DNA of 64,000 nucleotides from CAYLNH01 sp964384625 (GTDB taxonomy: Bacteria > Verrucomicrobiota > Lentisphaeria > JABSQK01), in assembly GCA_964384625.1 (NCBI GenBank), contig CAYLNH010000007.1, forward strand, positions 6,822-70,821, given 5' to 3'. This document shows, piece by piece, positions 7,878 through 19,245 of this stretch. Numbering within the stretch: position 1 is the first letter of the stretch; the number at the start of each line of letters is the position of its first letter. The position numbers and the translations under genes are program-made. A model generated the notes under the pieces. That model had not been told where the DNA came from, made no database searches, and was given only the letters and a program-made list of their open reading frames with translations.

Positions 7878-10742
7878 ATGCCGACCAAACTCCGGCTTCT
7901 CGCCCTGGTAGCGACGCTTGTCCTCGCCGTTGCCTGCCGGACGACCACAGCCCCGACAACAACACGAAAGCCGGCGCCGTCGATGTTCGGCAGCAACGCC
8001 GGGCCGGACGCGCTCCCGGTCGATCCATCAATCGAGGTCGTCACACTCGACAACGGCCTCACCTGTCTGCTGAAGCAGCATCAGACGCCGCCGGGCAAGG
8101 TGACCATGTGGCTGCACATCAGCAGCGGCTCGCTGAATGAGGCCGAGAGCCAGCGCGGTCTGGCGCACTTCCTGGAGCACATGGCCTTCAACGGCACCGA
8201 GAACTTCCCGCCGGGCGAACTGGTCAAGTATTTCGAATCGATCGGCATGCAGTTCGGCCGCCACCAGAACGCCTTCACCAGTTTCGATCAGACCACCTAC
8301 ACGATCTCCCTGCCGAACACCAAACCTGCCACCGTTGCCAAAGGCTTGACCTGCCTGGCCGACTACGGCTTCCGCATGAGCCTGCTGCCGGAAGAAATCG
8401 ATAAGGAACGCAAGGTGGTCCTGGAAGAGATGCGCGCCCGCGACGGCGTCGGCCGGCGCATCAGCGACAAGGTCATCCCGCTCTATGCCCCCGGCTCGCG
8501 TCTGGCCGGGCGCCTGCCGATCGGCGACGAAGACATTATCAGAAACGCCACCCGCGAGCTGATCAAAGGCTACTACGACAAGTGGTATCGACCGGACAAA
8601 GCAGCTCTGGTCGTGGTCGGCGACATCGATGTCAATGCGACCCTGGCGCAGATCAAAGCGGAATTCGGCCCCTGGACCAGGCCGCCCGAATCCGTCACCG
8701 GCTTCGGGCCGGAAGTCAAGAGCTATACGACCGAGCGCGCCGCCATCGTCACCGACCCGGAACAGAAAGAAGGGCGGGTCTCGATCGTGACGATCACCGC
8801 CGACCAGAAGGAGCACACCCGGACAGAATTCCGCCGGGAATTGGTGGCCGACCTTGGCTTCAGCATGCTCAATCGCCGGCTCAACGACCTGGTTCGTGCC
8901 GGCGAGGCCCCGTTCCAGCAGGCCGGCGGCGGTACCGGCTATCTCTTCAACGCCGGCTATATGACCAGTGTCGGCGCCTCGGGCAAACCCGAGAATACCC
9001 CGAAGATGATCGCCATTCTGATCGAGGAAATCCAACGCGCCAAAATCCACGGCTTCGAGACGGCGGAACACAAGCAGGTTGTCGCCGGCACCATCAGCGC
9101 GCTCGAACAGGCCGTCAAAACCGAAGCAACGCGGAACGCCCGCAGCATTGTCAGCTCGCTGAATCGCGCCGTCACCGACGGCTGCCTGCCGATGTCCGCG
9201 GCCCAGCGTCTGGAGCTGACCCAATCGCTGATCCACGACATCACGCTGGCTGAGATCCACCAGGCGTTCAAAGCCAATCTGCCGGCCGACCGTAGGCTGA
9301 TCCTGGCGACCTTGCCCGAAGACCACACGACCGGGTTGACGCCGCAGAACCTGCTCGCCGCCGTCCATGCCGCGGAACGGACGGAAGTCGCCAGGAAAGA
9401 GGCTGAAGCCGGGATCGACGCCCTGCTGCCGACGCCGCCGGCGCCCGGCAAGTGGGCCGGCAAGGGGGCGCAAGACCCGGATCTCGAGGTTTTAACCCGT
9501 GGTCTGACCAACGGCATCACCGCACACTTCCGCACGATGGACTACAAGAAGAACCAGGTGTTCGTTCACGTCACCATCGCCGGCGGCGAAATTCTTGAGA
9601 CAAAGGCAACCCGCGGTCTGACGCAAGCTGCCGCCCGGGTCTTCTCCCAACCGGCAACCAGCACCTACACGTCAAAACAGATTCGCGATTTTTTCGTCGG
9701 CAAGAAAGTTCAGGTCAGCGGCGGCGTTGACGAAGACCGTCTGCTGCTTTCCATCAGCGGCTCGCCGGACGACATCGAAGACGGTTTCCAGCTGGCGCAT
9801 CTGCTGCTCACCAAACCGCAGATCGAGAACGCGGCGATCGACACCTGGCGCAACAATCTGAAACTGCGGTTCGCCGCCATGCGCACCGTTGCCGAGGGCC
9901 GGTTGTTCGAGGAGATCCCGAAACTGTCGACCGATGATCCGCGAATGCACATGATCACGCCGGAGGTCCTCGATGGCCTGCAGGTGGAAGACGCGCAGAA
10001 ATGGCTCGAGCACTGCCTGCAGGAAGGCTACATGGAAGTCGCGGTCGTCGGCGACATCCCGCGGGATCGGGCACTGCAGCTGACGGCGACCTACTTCGGC
10101 TCGCTGCCGCGACGCGGCGACAACCGCAAACTGCTCGACACCAAACGCCGCGTGAAGGTGAAGGCCGGACCGATTGAGAAGACCATCGACGTCAAGTCCA
10201 TCGCCAACCGCGCCGCCGTCTTCGTCGGCTGGGAAGTCCCCGGCTGGGAAGACCGGAAGGCCGCGCAACTGCTCAATCTCGCTGTCCTGGTGCTGCAGAA
10301 GCAACTCCGCGAAAAAATCCGCGAACAGGAAGGCCTGACGTATTCGACTGCGGCATTCTATCGGCCGTCGCGCGCCATGCGCAACACCTCGGTCCTCGGC
10401 ACCTTTCTGACCGCCGACCCGCAGAAGGCCCGGCTTGCCATGACACTCGCCCGCCGGATCACCGAGGATCTGGCGGCGAACGGACCGTCCGCCGCGGATC
10501 TGGCAACGGCGAAAAAGCAGCTGGACACGAGCCTCGAACAAACCCTGAAGGAACCGGGCTTCTGGGTCGGCAAGCTTGGCGAGTTGCTGTATCGCGACCG
10601 TGATCTCGAGTACTACAAGAATATTCGCAAGTCCTACGCCAAGTGGACCGCCGCCGACGTCAAGGCGGTGCTGAGCAAACACATCATCGACAAGAACCGC
10701 GTGAGCGTTCTGGCCACCACCGGCACGGCGAAGGCGAAGTAG
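7878..10742 (+). CDS. M16-family zinc metallopeptidase, lipoprotein
   Basis: A 954-residue protein, the length of a two-lobe M16 peptidase of the pitrilysin/PqqL type. GGAG (7867-7870) positions ATG 7878. A short signal peptide ends in a lipobox-like LAVAC, so the mature enzyme is probably an outer-membrane or periplasmic lipoprotein. The inverted zinc motif HFLEH lies at residues 97-101, with the third ligand in VVLEEMRARD near residue 183. The second, inactive M16 repeat spans roughly residues 490-930 and carries the R/Y motif expected for substrate binding (EQEGLTYSTAAFY). Family role: degradation of peptides. No operon partner is visible, and the next gene is convergent. Confidence 0.9.
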   Translation: MPTKLRLLALVATLVLAVACRTTTAPTTTRKPAPSMFGSNAGPDALPVDPSIEVVTLDNGLTCLLKQHQTPPGKVTMWLHISSGSLNEAESQRGLAHFLEHMAFNGTENFPPGELVKYFESIGMQFGRHQNAFTSFDQTTYTISLPNTKPATVAKGLTCLADYGFRMSLLPEEIDKERKVVLEEMRARDGVGRRISDKVIPLYAPGSRLAGRLPIGDEDIIRNATRELIKGYYDKWYRPDKAALVVVGDIDVNATLAQIKAEFGPWTRPPESVTGFGPEVKSYTTERAAIVTDPEQKEGRVSIVTITADQKEHTRTEFRRELVADLGFSMLNRRLNDLVRAGEAPFQQAGGGTGYLFNAGYMTSVGASGKPENTPKMIAILIEEIQRAKIHGFETAEHKQVVAGTISALEQAVKTEATRNARSIVSSLNRAVTDGCLPMSAAQRLELTQSLIHDITLAEIHQAFKANLPADRRLILATLPEDHTTGLTPQNLLAAVHAAERTEVARKEAEAGIDALLPTPPAPGKWAGKGAQDPDLEVLTRGLTNGITAHFRTMDYKKNQVFVHVTIAGGEILETKATRGLTQAAARVFSQPATSTYTSKQIRDFFVGKKVQVSGGVDEDRLLLSISGSPDDIEDGFQLAHLLLTKPQIENAAIDTWRNNLKLRFAAMRTVAEGRLFEEIPKLSTDDPRMHMITPEVLDGLQVEDAQKWLEHCLQEGYMEVAVVGDIPRDRALQLTATYFGSLPRRGDNRKLLDTKRRVKVKAGPIEKTIDVKSIANRAAVFVGWEVPGWEDRKAAQLLNLAVLVLQKQLREKIREQEGLTYSTAAFYRPSRAMRNTSVLGTFLTADPQKARLAMTLARRITEDLAANGPSAADLATAKKQLDTSLEQTLKEPGFWVGKLGELLYRDRDLEYYKNIRKSYAKWTAADVKAVLSKHIIDKNRVSVLATTGTAKAK

Positions 10743-10786
10743 TCCCGCGACCGGTATCGATCAATATCGCCGGCGGCCGGGCGGGG

Positions 10787-11296
10787 TCAGCTCAGGGACT
10801 GCAGAGCGCGATAGAGCACAACTGCGGCGCAGTTGCTGACGTTCATGGAGTTCTTCCGGCCGTAGACCGGCAGCCGCACATACCCGTCACACAAGGCCAA
10901 CGCCTCCGCCGCAATGCCCAGTGCTTCATTGCCGAAGACAAAGGCGGCCGGGAACGTGAGGTCCAGATCCCAGACGGCCGGAGCACCGTCGACGGTTTCC
11001 ACCCCGACGACGCTGTAGCCTTCGGCTTGGAGAACAGCGATCGCCTCAGCCGCCGTATCGAAGTGACGGTACGGCACCAGTTCGTCACAGCCGCGCGCGG
11101 TCTTCTGCAATTTGGGGTGAGGCGGGGTTGCGGTATATCCGCAGGTGATCACCTCGCGGATCCGGGCGACTTCGGCCAGACGGAAGATATTGCCGACGTT
11201 GTAGGCGCTGCGCAGATGATCCAGGACAACTGCGAGCGGATGGGGGGCGGCGCCGGGGTCTTCGCGGTCCCCTTCGTCGACGCGCACGTCAGCCAT
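10787..11296 (-). CDS. SpoU/TrmH-family RNA 2'-O-methyltransferase
   Basis: A 169-residue SPOUT methyltransferase that would methylate a ribose in tRNA or rRNA using S-adenosylmethionine. The three family motifs are present: NVGNIFRLAE (residues 33-42), FVFGNEALGI (119-128) and LPVYGRKNSMNVSNCAAVVLY (142-162), which form the knotted cofactor site. I chose ATG 11296 because it overlaps the rpoN stop codon (ATGGCTGA), a typical translational coupling, and gives the usual length of single-domain members. The target nucleotide cannot be inferred. Confidence 0.9.
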   Translation of the reverse strand: MADVRVDEGDREDPGAAPHPLAVVLDHLRSAYNVGNIFRLAEVARIREVITCGYTATPPHPKLQKTARGCDELVPYRHFDTAAEAIAVLQAEGYSVVGVETVDGAPAVWDLDLTFPAAFVFGNEALGIAAEALALCDGYVRLPVYGRKNSMNVSNCAAVVLYRALQSLS

Positions 11297-12764
11297 GGTG
11301 GTCGCGCCGCAAGTGTGAAGACGGGATCCCCAGTTCCTCCCGGTATTTGGCCACCGTGCGCCTTGCGACCTTGACGCCCTCTTCCTGCAGCAGCTTGACG
11401 ATCGCCTGGTCGGACAGCGGCTTCTTCGGATCTTCCTCGGCAACCATCCCCTGGATCATGTGCTTGACGCTGCGGCTGGAGAGCATATCGCCTTCTTCCG
11501 TTTCGAAGCCGCCGGCGAAGAAGTTCCGCAACGGATACAGCCCGCGCGGGGTCTGAATGAATTTGTTCGCGATCGCCCGGCTGACCGTGGTTTCGTGGAC
11601 GCCGATGATCTCGGCGACTTCACTCATGGTCAACGGCTTCAGGGATTCCTCGCCGAGCTCGAAAAACTCACGCTGTTTGTCGAGCAGCACCTCAGTGATG
11701 CGCTGCACCGTACTCTGGCGCTGATTCAGGCTCTTGATCAGGAGCTTCCCGCTGGTGATCTTCTCACGGATATAGGCCTTGATGTCGTCGGGCGTATTCG
11801 GGTCCTCGAGCAGGCGCAGATAGCGATCGGCGATCGACACGCGCGGCATGTACTCCCGATTGCAGATGACTTCAAAACCGTCGTCCGTCTTCTCGACGGT
11901 GACTTCCGGCAACACGTATTGGATGCCGCTGTTGTTGATCGCACTGCCGGGTCGCGGCTGCAGTTGCTGAATCTCTTTCCAGGCGTCGTAGACCGCAACG
12001 GTTGACACCTTCAGCGCCTTGGCCACCTGCGGGATGTGGTTGCGGCTGACCTCGGTGAGATACTTATCGACGATCTTGTACGCCAGGCAGTCATAGCGAC
12101 CCTGGCGCTCAAGCTGCAGCAACAGGCATTCCCGCAGATCACGGGCGCCGATGCCCGGCGGATCGAGGGCCTGGACGGCCGACAAGGCGTCCTCCAGCTT
12201 GTCCATCGTGACCCGGTCGGAGCTGTCGGCCGCAACCAGATCCTCGAGCTTCAGCCGGAGATACCCCATCTCATCGATGTTGCCGATCAGAAGCTCCGCC
12301 AGCTCCCTGATGTCGGCGGGCATATCGCTCATCTGCAGTTGTTCCAGCAGATCGTCTTCGAGCGATTTCTCCGAGGTGAGACTGTCGAAGAAATAACGGC
12401 GGCGGTCTTCATCGTCAGCCGTCGTCACCTGGCGTGCGTGACTGGGGGGGACATAGTCCTGCCAGGATTCATCCAGTTGGATCAGGTCGGCGATGGCCTC
12501 GTCCTTTTCAGCCGCGAGCCCGGCGGCATCGCTCTCGGCCGAGGCCGACGCGGTCATGTCTTCCACCGGGTCGCCGGCCAGTTGTTCACCGGCGGACTCG
12601 ACGCGTTCCAGAGCGGGATTGGTCTCGAGCTCCTGGTTCATCCTGGCCTGCAGATCGAGCAACGGCAAGGTCAGGATTTCCAGCGACATGATCTGATGCG
12701 GTGCGAGCTGCTGCTCTTGCCGTAACGTCAGTTCCTGCGCGTGATAAAGCCCCTGCTGGACCAT
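11289..12764 (-). CDS. rpoN: RNA polymerase sigma-54 factor
   Basis: A 491-residue RpoN. Start ATG 12764 is chosen because GGAG (12773-12776) sits 8 nt upstream; an in-frame ATG 45 nt further up lacks this. The glutamine- and leucine-rich region I is at the N-terminus (QELTLRQEQQLAPHQIMSLEIL), followed by an acidic region II, the core-binding domain and a helix-turn-helix. The C-terminal RpoN box ARRTVAKYREELG, which reads the -24 element, lies around residues 470-482. Sigma-54 needs AAA+ activators, none of which is in the window. The gene overlaps the SpoU gene downstream by 8 bp. Confidence 0.96.
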   Translation of the reverse strand: MVQQGLYHAQELTLRQEQQLAPHQIMSLEILTLPLLDLQARMNQELETNPALERVESAGEQLAGDPVEDMTASASAESDAAGLAAEKDEAIADLIQLDESWQDYVPPSHARQVTTADDEDRRRYFFDSLTSEKSLEDDLLEQLQMSDMPADIRELAELLIGNIDEMGYLRLKLEDLVAADSSDRVTMDKLEDALSAVQALDPPGIGARDLRECLLLQLERQGRYDCLAYKIVDKYLTEVSRNHIPQVAKALKVSTVAVYDAWKEIQQLQPRPGSAINNSGIQYVLPEVTVEKTDDGFEVICNREYMPRVSIADRYLRLLEDPNTPDDIKAYIREKITSGKLLIKSLNQRQSTVQRITEVLLDKQREFFELGEESLKPLTMSEVAEIIGVHETTVSRAIANKFIQTPRGLYPLRNFFAGGFETEEGDMLSSRSVKHMIQGMVAEEDPKKPLSDQAIVKLLQEEGVKVARRTVAKYREELGIPSSHLRRDHHG

Positions 12765-12828
12765 TTGAGTAACTCCAATCCACTCTCTGTTTCCCAGGCC
12801 CTCCGCCACAGCGTCGGGATCAATCTAT

Positions 12829-12857
12829 ACTATAGCCCCGCACTAAGGGAATGCACG
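12829..12857 (-). promoter_or_regulatory. Probable promoter of rpoN
   Basis: The -10 word TATAGT (reverse complement of 12829-12834), followed at once by an overlapping TATAGA, lies about 65 nt upstream of the rpoN start. The -35 region is poor (GTGCAT-like). The call rests mainly on the recurrence of TATAGT at other gene starts in the window. Confidence 0.4.
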
Positions 12858-13199
12858 GCATTACGGCGCGGTTTCAACGCAGGAAATGGCCCGGAACAGG
12901 CCGGCCCCGACGGCCGTATTCCAGCCGGGCAGGCCCGGCGCAACTGAAGGGAAACTGACACTCCCCCGGCACGGCCAGGAGGATCTTTTCGCGGGAGATG
13001 CAGCTACATCCGTCGCGAAAAGTCTCGTGGAAATCCCCGCGGCCTTGCGCCCCGGGCGAATGCGTTGCTTAAAGACACGTCTGCTGTCACCTCAATCCCC
13101 ACGTGCTCAGCGGCTTTGCGAGCTCGACACCCGGGCCTGCAGCCCGGGCTCTATCAATACCCGCCCTTTGGGCCTCAGGATACCGCTCTTGAGGCTAGC
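12858..13199. other. Intergenic region with repeat remnants
   Basis: No credible gene is seen. The stretch holds a partial copy of the dispersed 3'-flank element (12984-13010, TTTTCGCGGGAGATGCAGCT and following), a short inverted echo of it (GTCGCGAAAAG near 13014), a 16-bp word CAGCGGCTTTGCGAGC near 13100 that also occurs in the large palindrome at 25496-25575, and a palindromic CCCGGGCCTGCAGCCCGGG hairpin near 13133-13151. Confidence 0.5.
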
Positions 13200-13373
13200 T
13201 TAGGGGTTGCACCAAAATAACCTTTACAGTTGACCGCCGGAGGCTCTTGGTTCTCTCGAACAATGCCTGCGTTTTTCCCTCCTCAGATAATTCATTATCT
13301 TCGTCAGTCACGCCTTGGCCTTGTCCGAGATAACTCAAGCCAACTGCAAACTTTATTCCTCTACACCCCCTTA
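13200..13373 (-). repeat. 174-bp MITE-like element, copy A
   Basis: Nearly identical (only a handful of differences by eye) to 35619-35792 in the opposite orientation. The ends are inverted repeats: TTAGGGGTTG at one side and CACCCCCTTA at the other (CAACCCCTTA in copy B). It has no coding capacity for a transposase. A short, non-coding, terminally inverted, multi-copy unit is the pattern of a miniature inverted-repeat transposable element. The parent transposon is not in the window. Confidence 0.65.
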
Positions 13374-13450
13374 ACGGTTTCCTGACGGGGTCTTTTGCGG
13401 ATCGATGAGTGGAATCCGTGAGAGTCCTGAGTTCGGACATCGCCGCCAAT

Positions 13451-13470
13451 CCTTTTCACCGCGGGTGCAG

Positions 13471-13473
<3 letters not shown>
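13451..13473 (+). repeat. 3'-flank element, short copy supplying the M48 stop codon
   Basis: CCTTTTCACCGCGGGTGCAG is followed at once by CTA. This matches the end of the dispersed element, and the CTA is the reverse complement of the TAG that ends the M48 protease gene. See the fuller copies at 41402-41494 and 25630-25711. Confidence 0.5.
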
Positions 13474-15510
<2,037 letters not shown>

Positions 15511-15532
15511 GGGGAACTGCTCCGGTTCGACC

Positions 15533-16132
15533 TTAGAACTTCACGTCCGGCGCTTCGCGCTCGGACTCGTCCTGGATCTCGAACAGCTCCGCTTCTTTGA
15601 AGCCGAACATGCCGGCGAACATGACGTTGGGGAAGGTCTCCCGCGTGGTGTTGTAGGTGGTGACCGAATCGTTGTAGGCCTGCCGTGCAAAGGCGACCTT
15701 GTTCTCGGTCGAAGTCAGCTCCTCCATCAGCCGCGACATGTTCTCGTTGGCCTTCAGGTCGGGGTAACGCTCGACCACGAGCATCAATTTGCTCATGGCC
15801 CCGGCCAGCTGATTCTCGGCGCCCATCAACGCCTGCATCGCCTGCGGGTCGCCGGGGTTGGCGGCGGCGGCATCGCGGGCAGACACAGCGCCGCTGCGGG
15901 CGGCGATCACGGCTTCCAGCGTCTCCTTTTCATGCTTCATGTAGCCCTTGGCGGTTTCCACCAGGTTCGGGATCAGATCGTGCCGGCGCTTGAGCTGTAC
16001 GTCGATCTGGGAAAACGCGTTCTTGTAGCGGTTGCGGAGCTTGACAAGCTTGTTGTAAACCCCCGCGAGCATCAGTCCCGCAACAAGCAGGATGACAACG
16101 ATGACGACGACCGTGATAATTGCTGGAATCAT
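15533..16132 (-). CDS. lemA: LemA-family membrane protein
   Basis: A 199-residue LemA protein. ATG 16132 is preceded by GGGAG and, further up, AAGGAG. One N-terminal transmembrane helix (residues 4-26) is followed by a long helical domain with the family signature YNKLVKLRNRYKNAFSQIDVQLKRRHDLIPNLVETAKGY at about 26-64 and YPDLKANENMSRLMEEL near 124-140. Function in the family is poorly defined. It is often encoded next to M48 proteases or TPM-domain proteins, as here, where the protease begins 22 bp downstream. A TATAGT-type promoter lies about 46 bp upstream. Confidence 0.93.
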   Translation of the reverse strand: MIPAIITVVVIVVILLVAGLMLAGVYNKLVKLRNRYKNAFSQIDVQLKRRHDLIPNLVETAKGYMKHEKETLEAVIAARSGAVSARDAAAANPGDPQAMQALMGAENQLAGAMSKLMLVVERYPDLKANENMSRLMEELTSTENKVAFARQAYNDSVTTYNTTRETFPNVMFAGMFGFKEAELFEIQDESEREAPDVKF

Positions 16133-16177
16133 AAGCTCCCACTCTCCTTGGATATTGATTTCTATCGGCGTGCGGGC

Positions 16178-16206
16178 ACTATAGCGCCCCCGCCGCACTC
16201 CGAAAA
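16178..16206 (-). promoter_or_regulatory. Promoter of lemA-M48 operon
   Basis: The -10 box TATAGT (reverse complement of 16178-16183) lies 17 bp from a weak -35 box TTTTCG, about 46 bp upstream of the lemA start codon. The same -10 word recurs in this window. Confidence 0.5.
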
Positions 16207-16241
16207 CCCGGACGCGGCAATTTCGCTTTTCTTTCCTGAAG

Positions 16242-16340
16242 GGGGTGCAGACACTCCCAAAGCTCAGCCAGGGGCTTCTTCGCGGAGAACACAAACCCGA
16301 TCCCGCACCCGTTTCGCGCTACGTGTACCTGAGTCTCAAC
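16242..16340 (+). repeat. Dispersed 3'-flank element, full copy
   Basis: A degenerate full-length copy of the roughly 90-bp element: GGGGGTGCAGACACTCCC, an imperfect hairpin (AAAGCTCAGCCAGGGG), TTCTTCGCGGAGAACA, CCGATCCCG and CCCGTTTCGCG. Read on the minus strand it lies about 150 bp downstream of trpS, in the same orientation relative to the gene as most other copies. Confidence 0.6.
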
Positions 16341-16491
16341 CGACGTCCTGTGCGAGCCCGGAAGGCAAAGTCTGGTCAGACATCAGGAAAAAATCAGGAT
16401 GAGATTAAGGATCATTTCGGCTGCGGCCAACGGCCGCGCTGAGCCGCAATTGTCTCCATGACGCCGCAACATTGACCGGGCGACACTGCCG

Positions 16492-17454
16492 TTACCGCAG
16501 ACCGACGGCCTGCCGCACTTCAGCCATCGTCGCGGCGGCGGCGGCCCGGGCCTTCTCGGCCCCCTTTTGCAGGACGTCCTCGACGTAATCGAGGTTCTGC
16601 TCGAGTTCGTTGCGGCGGGCGCGCATGTCCTTGAAATACTCCATAAACTTCTCGAACAACGCCTGTTTGGCGTGGCCGTAGCCGTAGTTGCCGCCTTCGT
16701 AGTTGGCGCGCATGGCTGCGAGTTCGTCGTCGCCGGCGAACAGTTTGTAGAGCGCGAACACATTGCAGGTGTCCGGGTTCTTCGGCTCCTCCATCGGCGT
16801 CGAATCGGTGACGACCTTCATAAAGGTTTTGCGCGTGGCCTTCTCCGGTTCGAACAGCTCGATGGTGTTGCCGTAGCTCTTGGACATCTTCTCGCCGTCA
16901 ACGCCGGGGACGATCGCGACATTGTCGCGGATCTGCTCGGCCGGCACGACGAAGATATCGCCGTAAACGTTGTTGAATTTGATCGCCAGATCGCGCGTCA
17001 CCTCGAGGTGCTGCTTCTGATCTTTGCCGACGGGGACGACATCGCTCTTGTAGATCAGGATGTCGCAGGCCATCAGCACCGGATAGCTGAACAACCCGTG
17101 GTTGGGTTTGATGCCCTGGGCGATCTTGTCCTTGTAGCTGTGGCAGCGCTCCAGGAGTCCGACGGGGGTATGGCAGGACAGGATCCAGGTAAGCTCGGTG
17201 ACTTCGGGAATATCGCTCTGGCGGAAGAACACGGCCTTATCGGGGTCGAGGCCGCAGGCGAGGAAATCCAGGGCGACGCCCAGCGTACGTTGCCGCAGTT
17301 CATCGGGCCGGGGGTGTTGCGTCAAGGCATGGAAGTCCGCGATGAACACAAAGGCTTCCGCCTCTTCCTGCATCTCAATGCAGGGCTTCATCATGGCGAA
17401 GTAGTTGCCCAGATGGGGCTTGCCGGTCGGCTGTATGCCGGATAGGGATCTCAT
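16492..17454 (-). CDS. trpS: Tryptophan-tRNA ligase
   Basis: A 320-residue TrpRS, which charges tRNA-Trp. The class I signature appears as PTGKPHLGNY (residues 9-18) and the KMSKS loop as GEKMSKSYGN (about 187-196). Length fits bacterial TrpRS (320-340). SIDSD-type substrate residues are replaced by CHTPVGLLERCHSYKDK, as in other bacterial type-I enzymes. The gene stands 65 bp downstream of pgi on the same strand, so the two could be co-transcribed. The C-terminus is alanine-rich but complete. Confidence 0.95.
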   Translation of the reverse strand: MRSLSGIQPTGKPHLGNYFAMMKPCIEMQEEAEAFVFIADFHALTQHPRPDELRQRTLGVALDFLACGLDPDKAVFFRQSDIPEVTELTWILSCHTPVGLLERCHSYKDKIAQGIKPNHGLFSYPVLMACDILIYKSDVVPVGKDQKQHLEVTRDLAIKFNNVYGDIFVVPAEQIRDNVAIVPGVDGEKMSKSYGNTIELFEPEKATRKTFMKVVTDSTPMEEPKNPDTCNVFALYKLFAGDDELAAMRANYEGGNYGYGHAKQALFEKFMEYFKDMRARRNELEQNLDYVEDVLQKGAEKARAAAAATMAEVRQAVGLR

Positions 17455-17519
17455 GGTATCGGGTTTCCGGTGTCGGGTCCCGCAACGGCGGGAGGAATTT
17501 CAGGTATCGGGACAGAGGC

Positions 17520-19088
17520 TCAAGCCGAAACCGTGTAGCACCATCGGCCGTCTTCAAGCGTGCGGCGGAGGGACTTGCCGCCGAAGGCCCGGTCGTTGGC
17601 CCAGTACTTGGCCAGGATGCCGCCGACTTCGGAGACTTTGTCAGCGGCGCCGGCCGCCGCCGCGATTGCCGCCGCGTCACCGCTGAAGCCGCCGTTGCCG
17701 GCGATGAACGCCTGCAGCGTCAGTGCCAGGTCATTGATCTCGCCGCTGATCTTCTTATAAGCTTCGACGCCGGGCTGGTGGAAGGCGTTGATGTGGATCA
17801 ACTCCGCATAGAAAGCCACGGCACGCTCGTACAGTGCGATAATCATGCCGAGGCTTTCCTCGTTGAGTTCGTCCAGGGTGATGGAAAGCACGCTGCGGCC
17901 CTTGTCCGCCAGCGCGTTGGACAGGCCCTGCAGGAAGTTGTGCAGGTACTCGCCCATCATCAGGTTGTCTTCCGCCTCATACGCGGCGGCATCCCGGAGG
18001 ATTTCAATGAAGGTGATAAAGAAATCATTGCGGCCGTCGTTCAACTGCTGGATAAAGGCATGGGCATCGGTGCCGCCCTTGTTGCCGTAGACCGTCAGTC
18101 CCTGGTGCACGGTCTGTCCATCGCGGTCGAGCTCCTTGCCGAGACTCTCCATAACCAGTTGCTGCATGTAGCGCGACAGCAGCACCAGACGGTCGGAATA
18201 CGGCACGATGACCATATTCCTGTCGCCCTTGCCGTTGCCCAGGAGATACCAGGCGGACGCCAGCATATAGGCCGGGTTCTGCCGGACCTCCGGGGCCCGC
18301 GTCCACTCGTCCATGGTGCAGGCCCCCTGCAGCAGCGCGGCAAAGTCTATGCCGGCGGCGGCGGCGGGGACGTGGCCGACGATCGCGGTTTCGCTGGTGC
18401 GGCCGCCGATGGATTCGGCCATCGGCCAGATCTTGCGCCAGTTCTCGGTCCCGGCCTGCACGTCAAGCCTGCTGGTCGGCATCGTGATCGCCGCCGCATG
18501 CCGGGCGAAATCCAGCCCGGCGTCGGCGTAGGCGGCCTTCAAAGCAACCATGTTGTTCCGTGTTTCGCGGGTGCCGCCGGACTTGGAAATGCTGACAACC
18601 AACGTCTGGTCCAGGTCGACGACCGCCAGGGCGTCCCGCAGCCCGGCGGTGTCCGTGTTATCCGTGAAGTATACCCGCAGGCTGCCGCCGCGCGCCGCGC
18701 GGGGCAGCTCATTCCAATACGGCCCGTTGACGGCAAACTGCAGCAACTGCGGACCGAGAGCCGAGCCGCCGATGCCGTTCACGATAATCGCGTCAAACGG
18801 CTTGCCGGTGGCGCCGGTTTCTTCGCCGGCCCGGACCCGGGCGAAAAACGCCTCGACGTCCCGGAACTCATCCGATTCCGGATAGCTGCGGCGATCGGTA
18901 AAATGCGTCACCTGCCGTTCTTCATCGGGGTTTTTGATCTCGCCGTCTTCAATCCGCGTCATCTCGACATGAGCCGCGGCGGTCTTGTCCTTAATCCTGT
19001 CGAAATCCTTGACGGACAGCGTGCTCTGGCGCAGACTCAGAGTAAAACCAAGTCGGTCCCGAAGGTAAATCAGATCGGCGTTTTCCAA
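17520..19088 (-). CDS. pgi: Glucose-6-phosphate isomerase
   Basis: A 522-residue phosphoglucose isomerase interconverting glucose 6-phosphate and fructose 6-phosphate in glycolysis and gluconeogenesis. Family blocks: VNGIGGSALGPQ (about residue 101), SISKSGGTRET (sugar-phosphate SIS domain, about 171), KGDRNMVIVPYSDR and a downstream QQLVMESLGKE block with the catalytic Glu, then GTDAHAFIQQL with the catalytic His. Length fits the family. A promoter with -10 TATAGT lies about 100 bp upstream. Confidence 0.95.
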   Translation of the reverse strand: MENADLIYLRDRLGFTLSLRQSTLSVKDFDRIKDKTAAAHVEMTRIEDGEIKNPDEERQVTHFTDRRSYPESDEFRDVEAFFARVRAGEETGATGKPFDAIIVNGIGGSALGPQLLQFAVNGPYWNELPRAARGGSLRVYFTDNTDTAGLRDALAVVDLDQTLVVSISKSGGTRETRNNMVALKAAYADAGLDFARHAAAITMPTSRLDVQAGTENWRKIWPMAESIGGRTSETAIVGHVPAAAAGIDFAALLQGACTMDEWTRAPEVRQNPAYMLASAWYLLGNGKGDRNMVIVPYSDRLVLLSRYMQQLVMESLGKELDRDGQTVHQGLTVYGNKGGTDAHAFIQQLNDGRNDFFITFIEILRDAAAYEAEDNLMMGEYLHNFLQGLSNALADKGRSVLSITLDELNEESLGMIIALYERAVAFYAELIHINAFHQPGVEAYKKISGEINDLALTLQAFIAGNGGFSGDAAAIAAAAGAADKVSEVGGILAKYWANDRAFGGKSLRRTLEDGRWCYTVSA

Positions 19089-19190
19089 CGAACATGCCCT
19101 TTACTTTTACGGGTTCCGCAGTATGTTATGGGAACGGAGGAGGTCAGCGGTTCCTGCCGGCCTCATTGGGAGAATCCGGAGAATCGCCGA

Positions 19191-19218
19191 ACTATAACAC
19201 GGCTCGACCGAATGTCAT
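19191..19218 (-). promoter_or_regulatory. Promoter of pgi-trpS
   Basis: On the minus strand, -35 ATGACA (19213-19218) and -10 TATAGT (19191-19196) are 16 bp apart, each one base from the sigma-70 consensus. Predicted start of transcription is near 19184, about 95 nt before the pgi ATG. Confidence 0.6.
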
Positions 19219-19245
19219 GTTCGTCCAGTCACGGTTGTGCAGCCC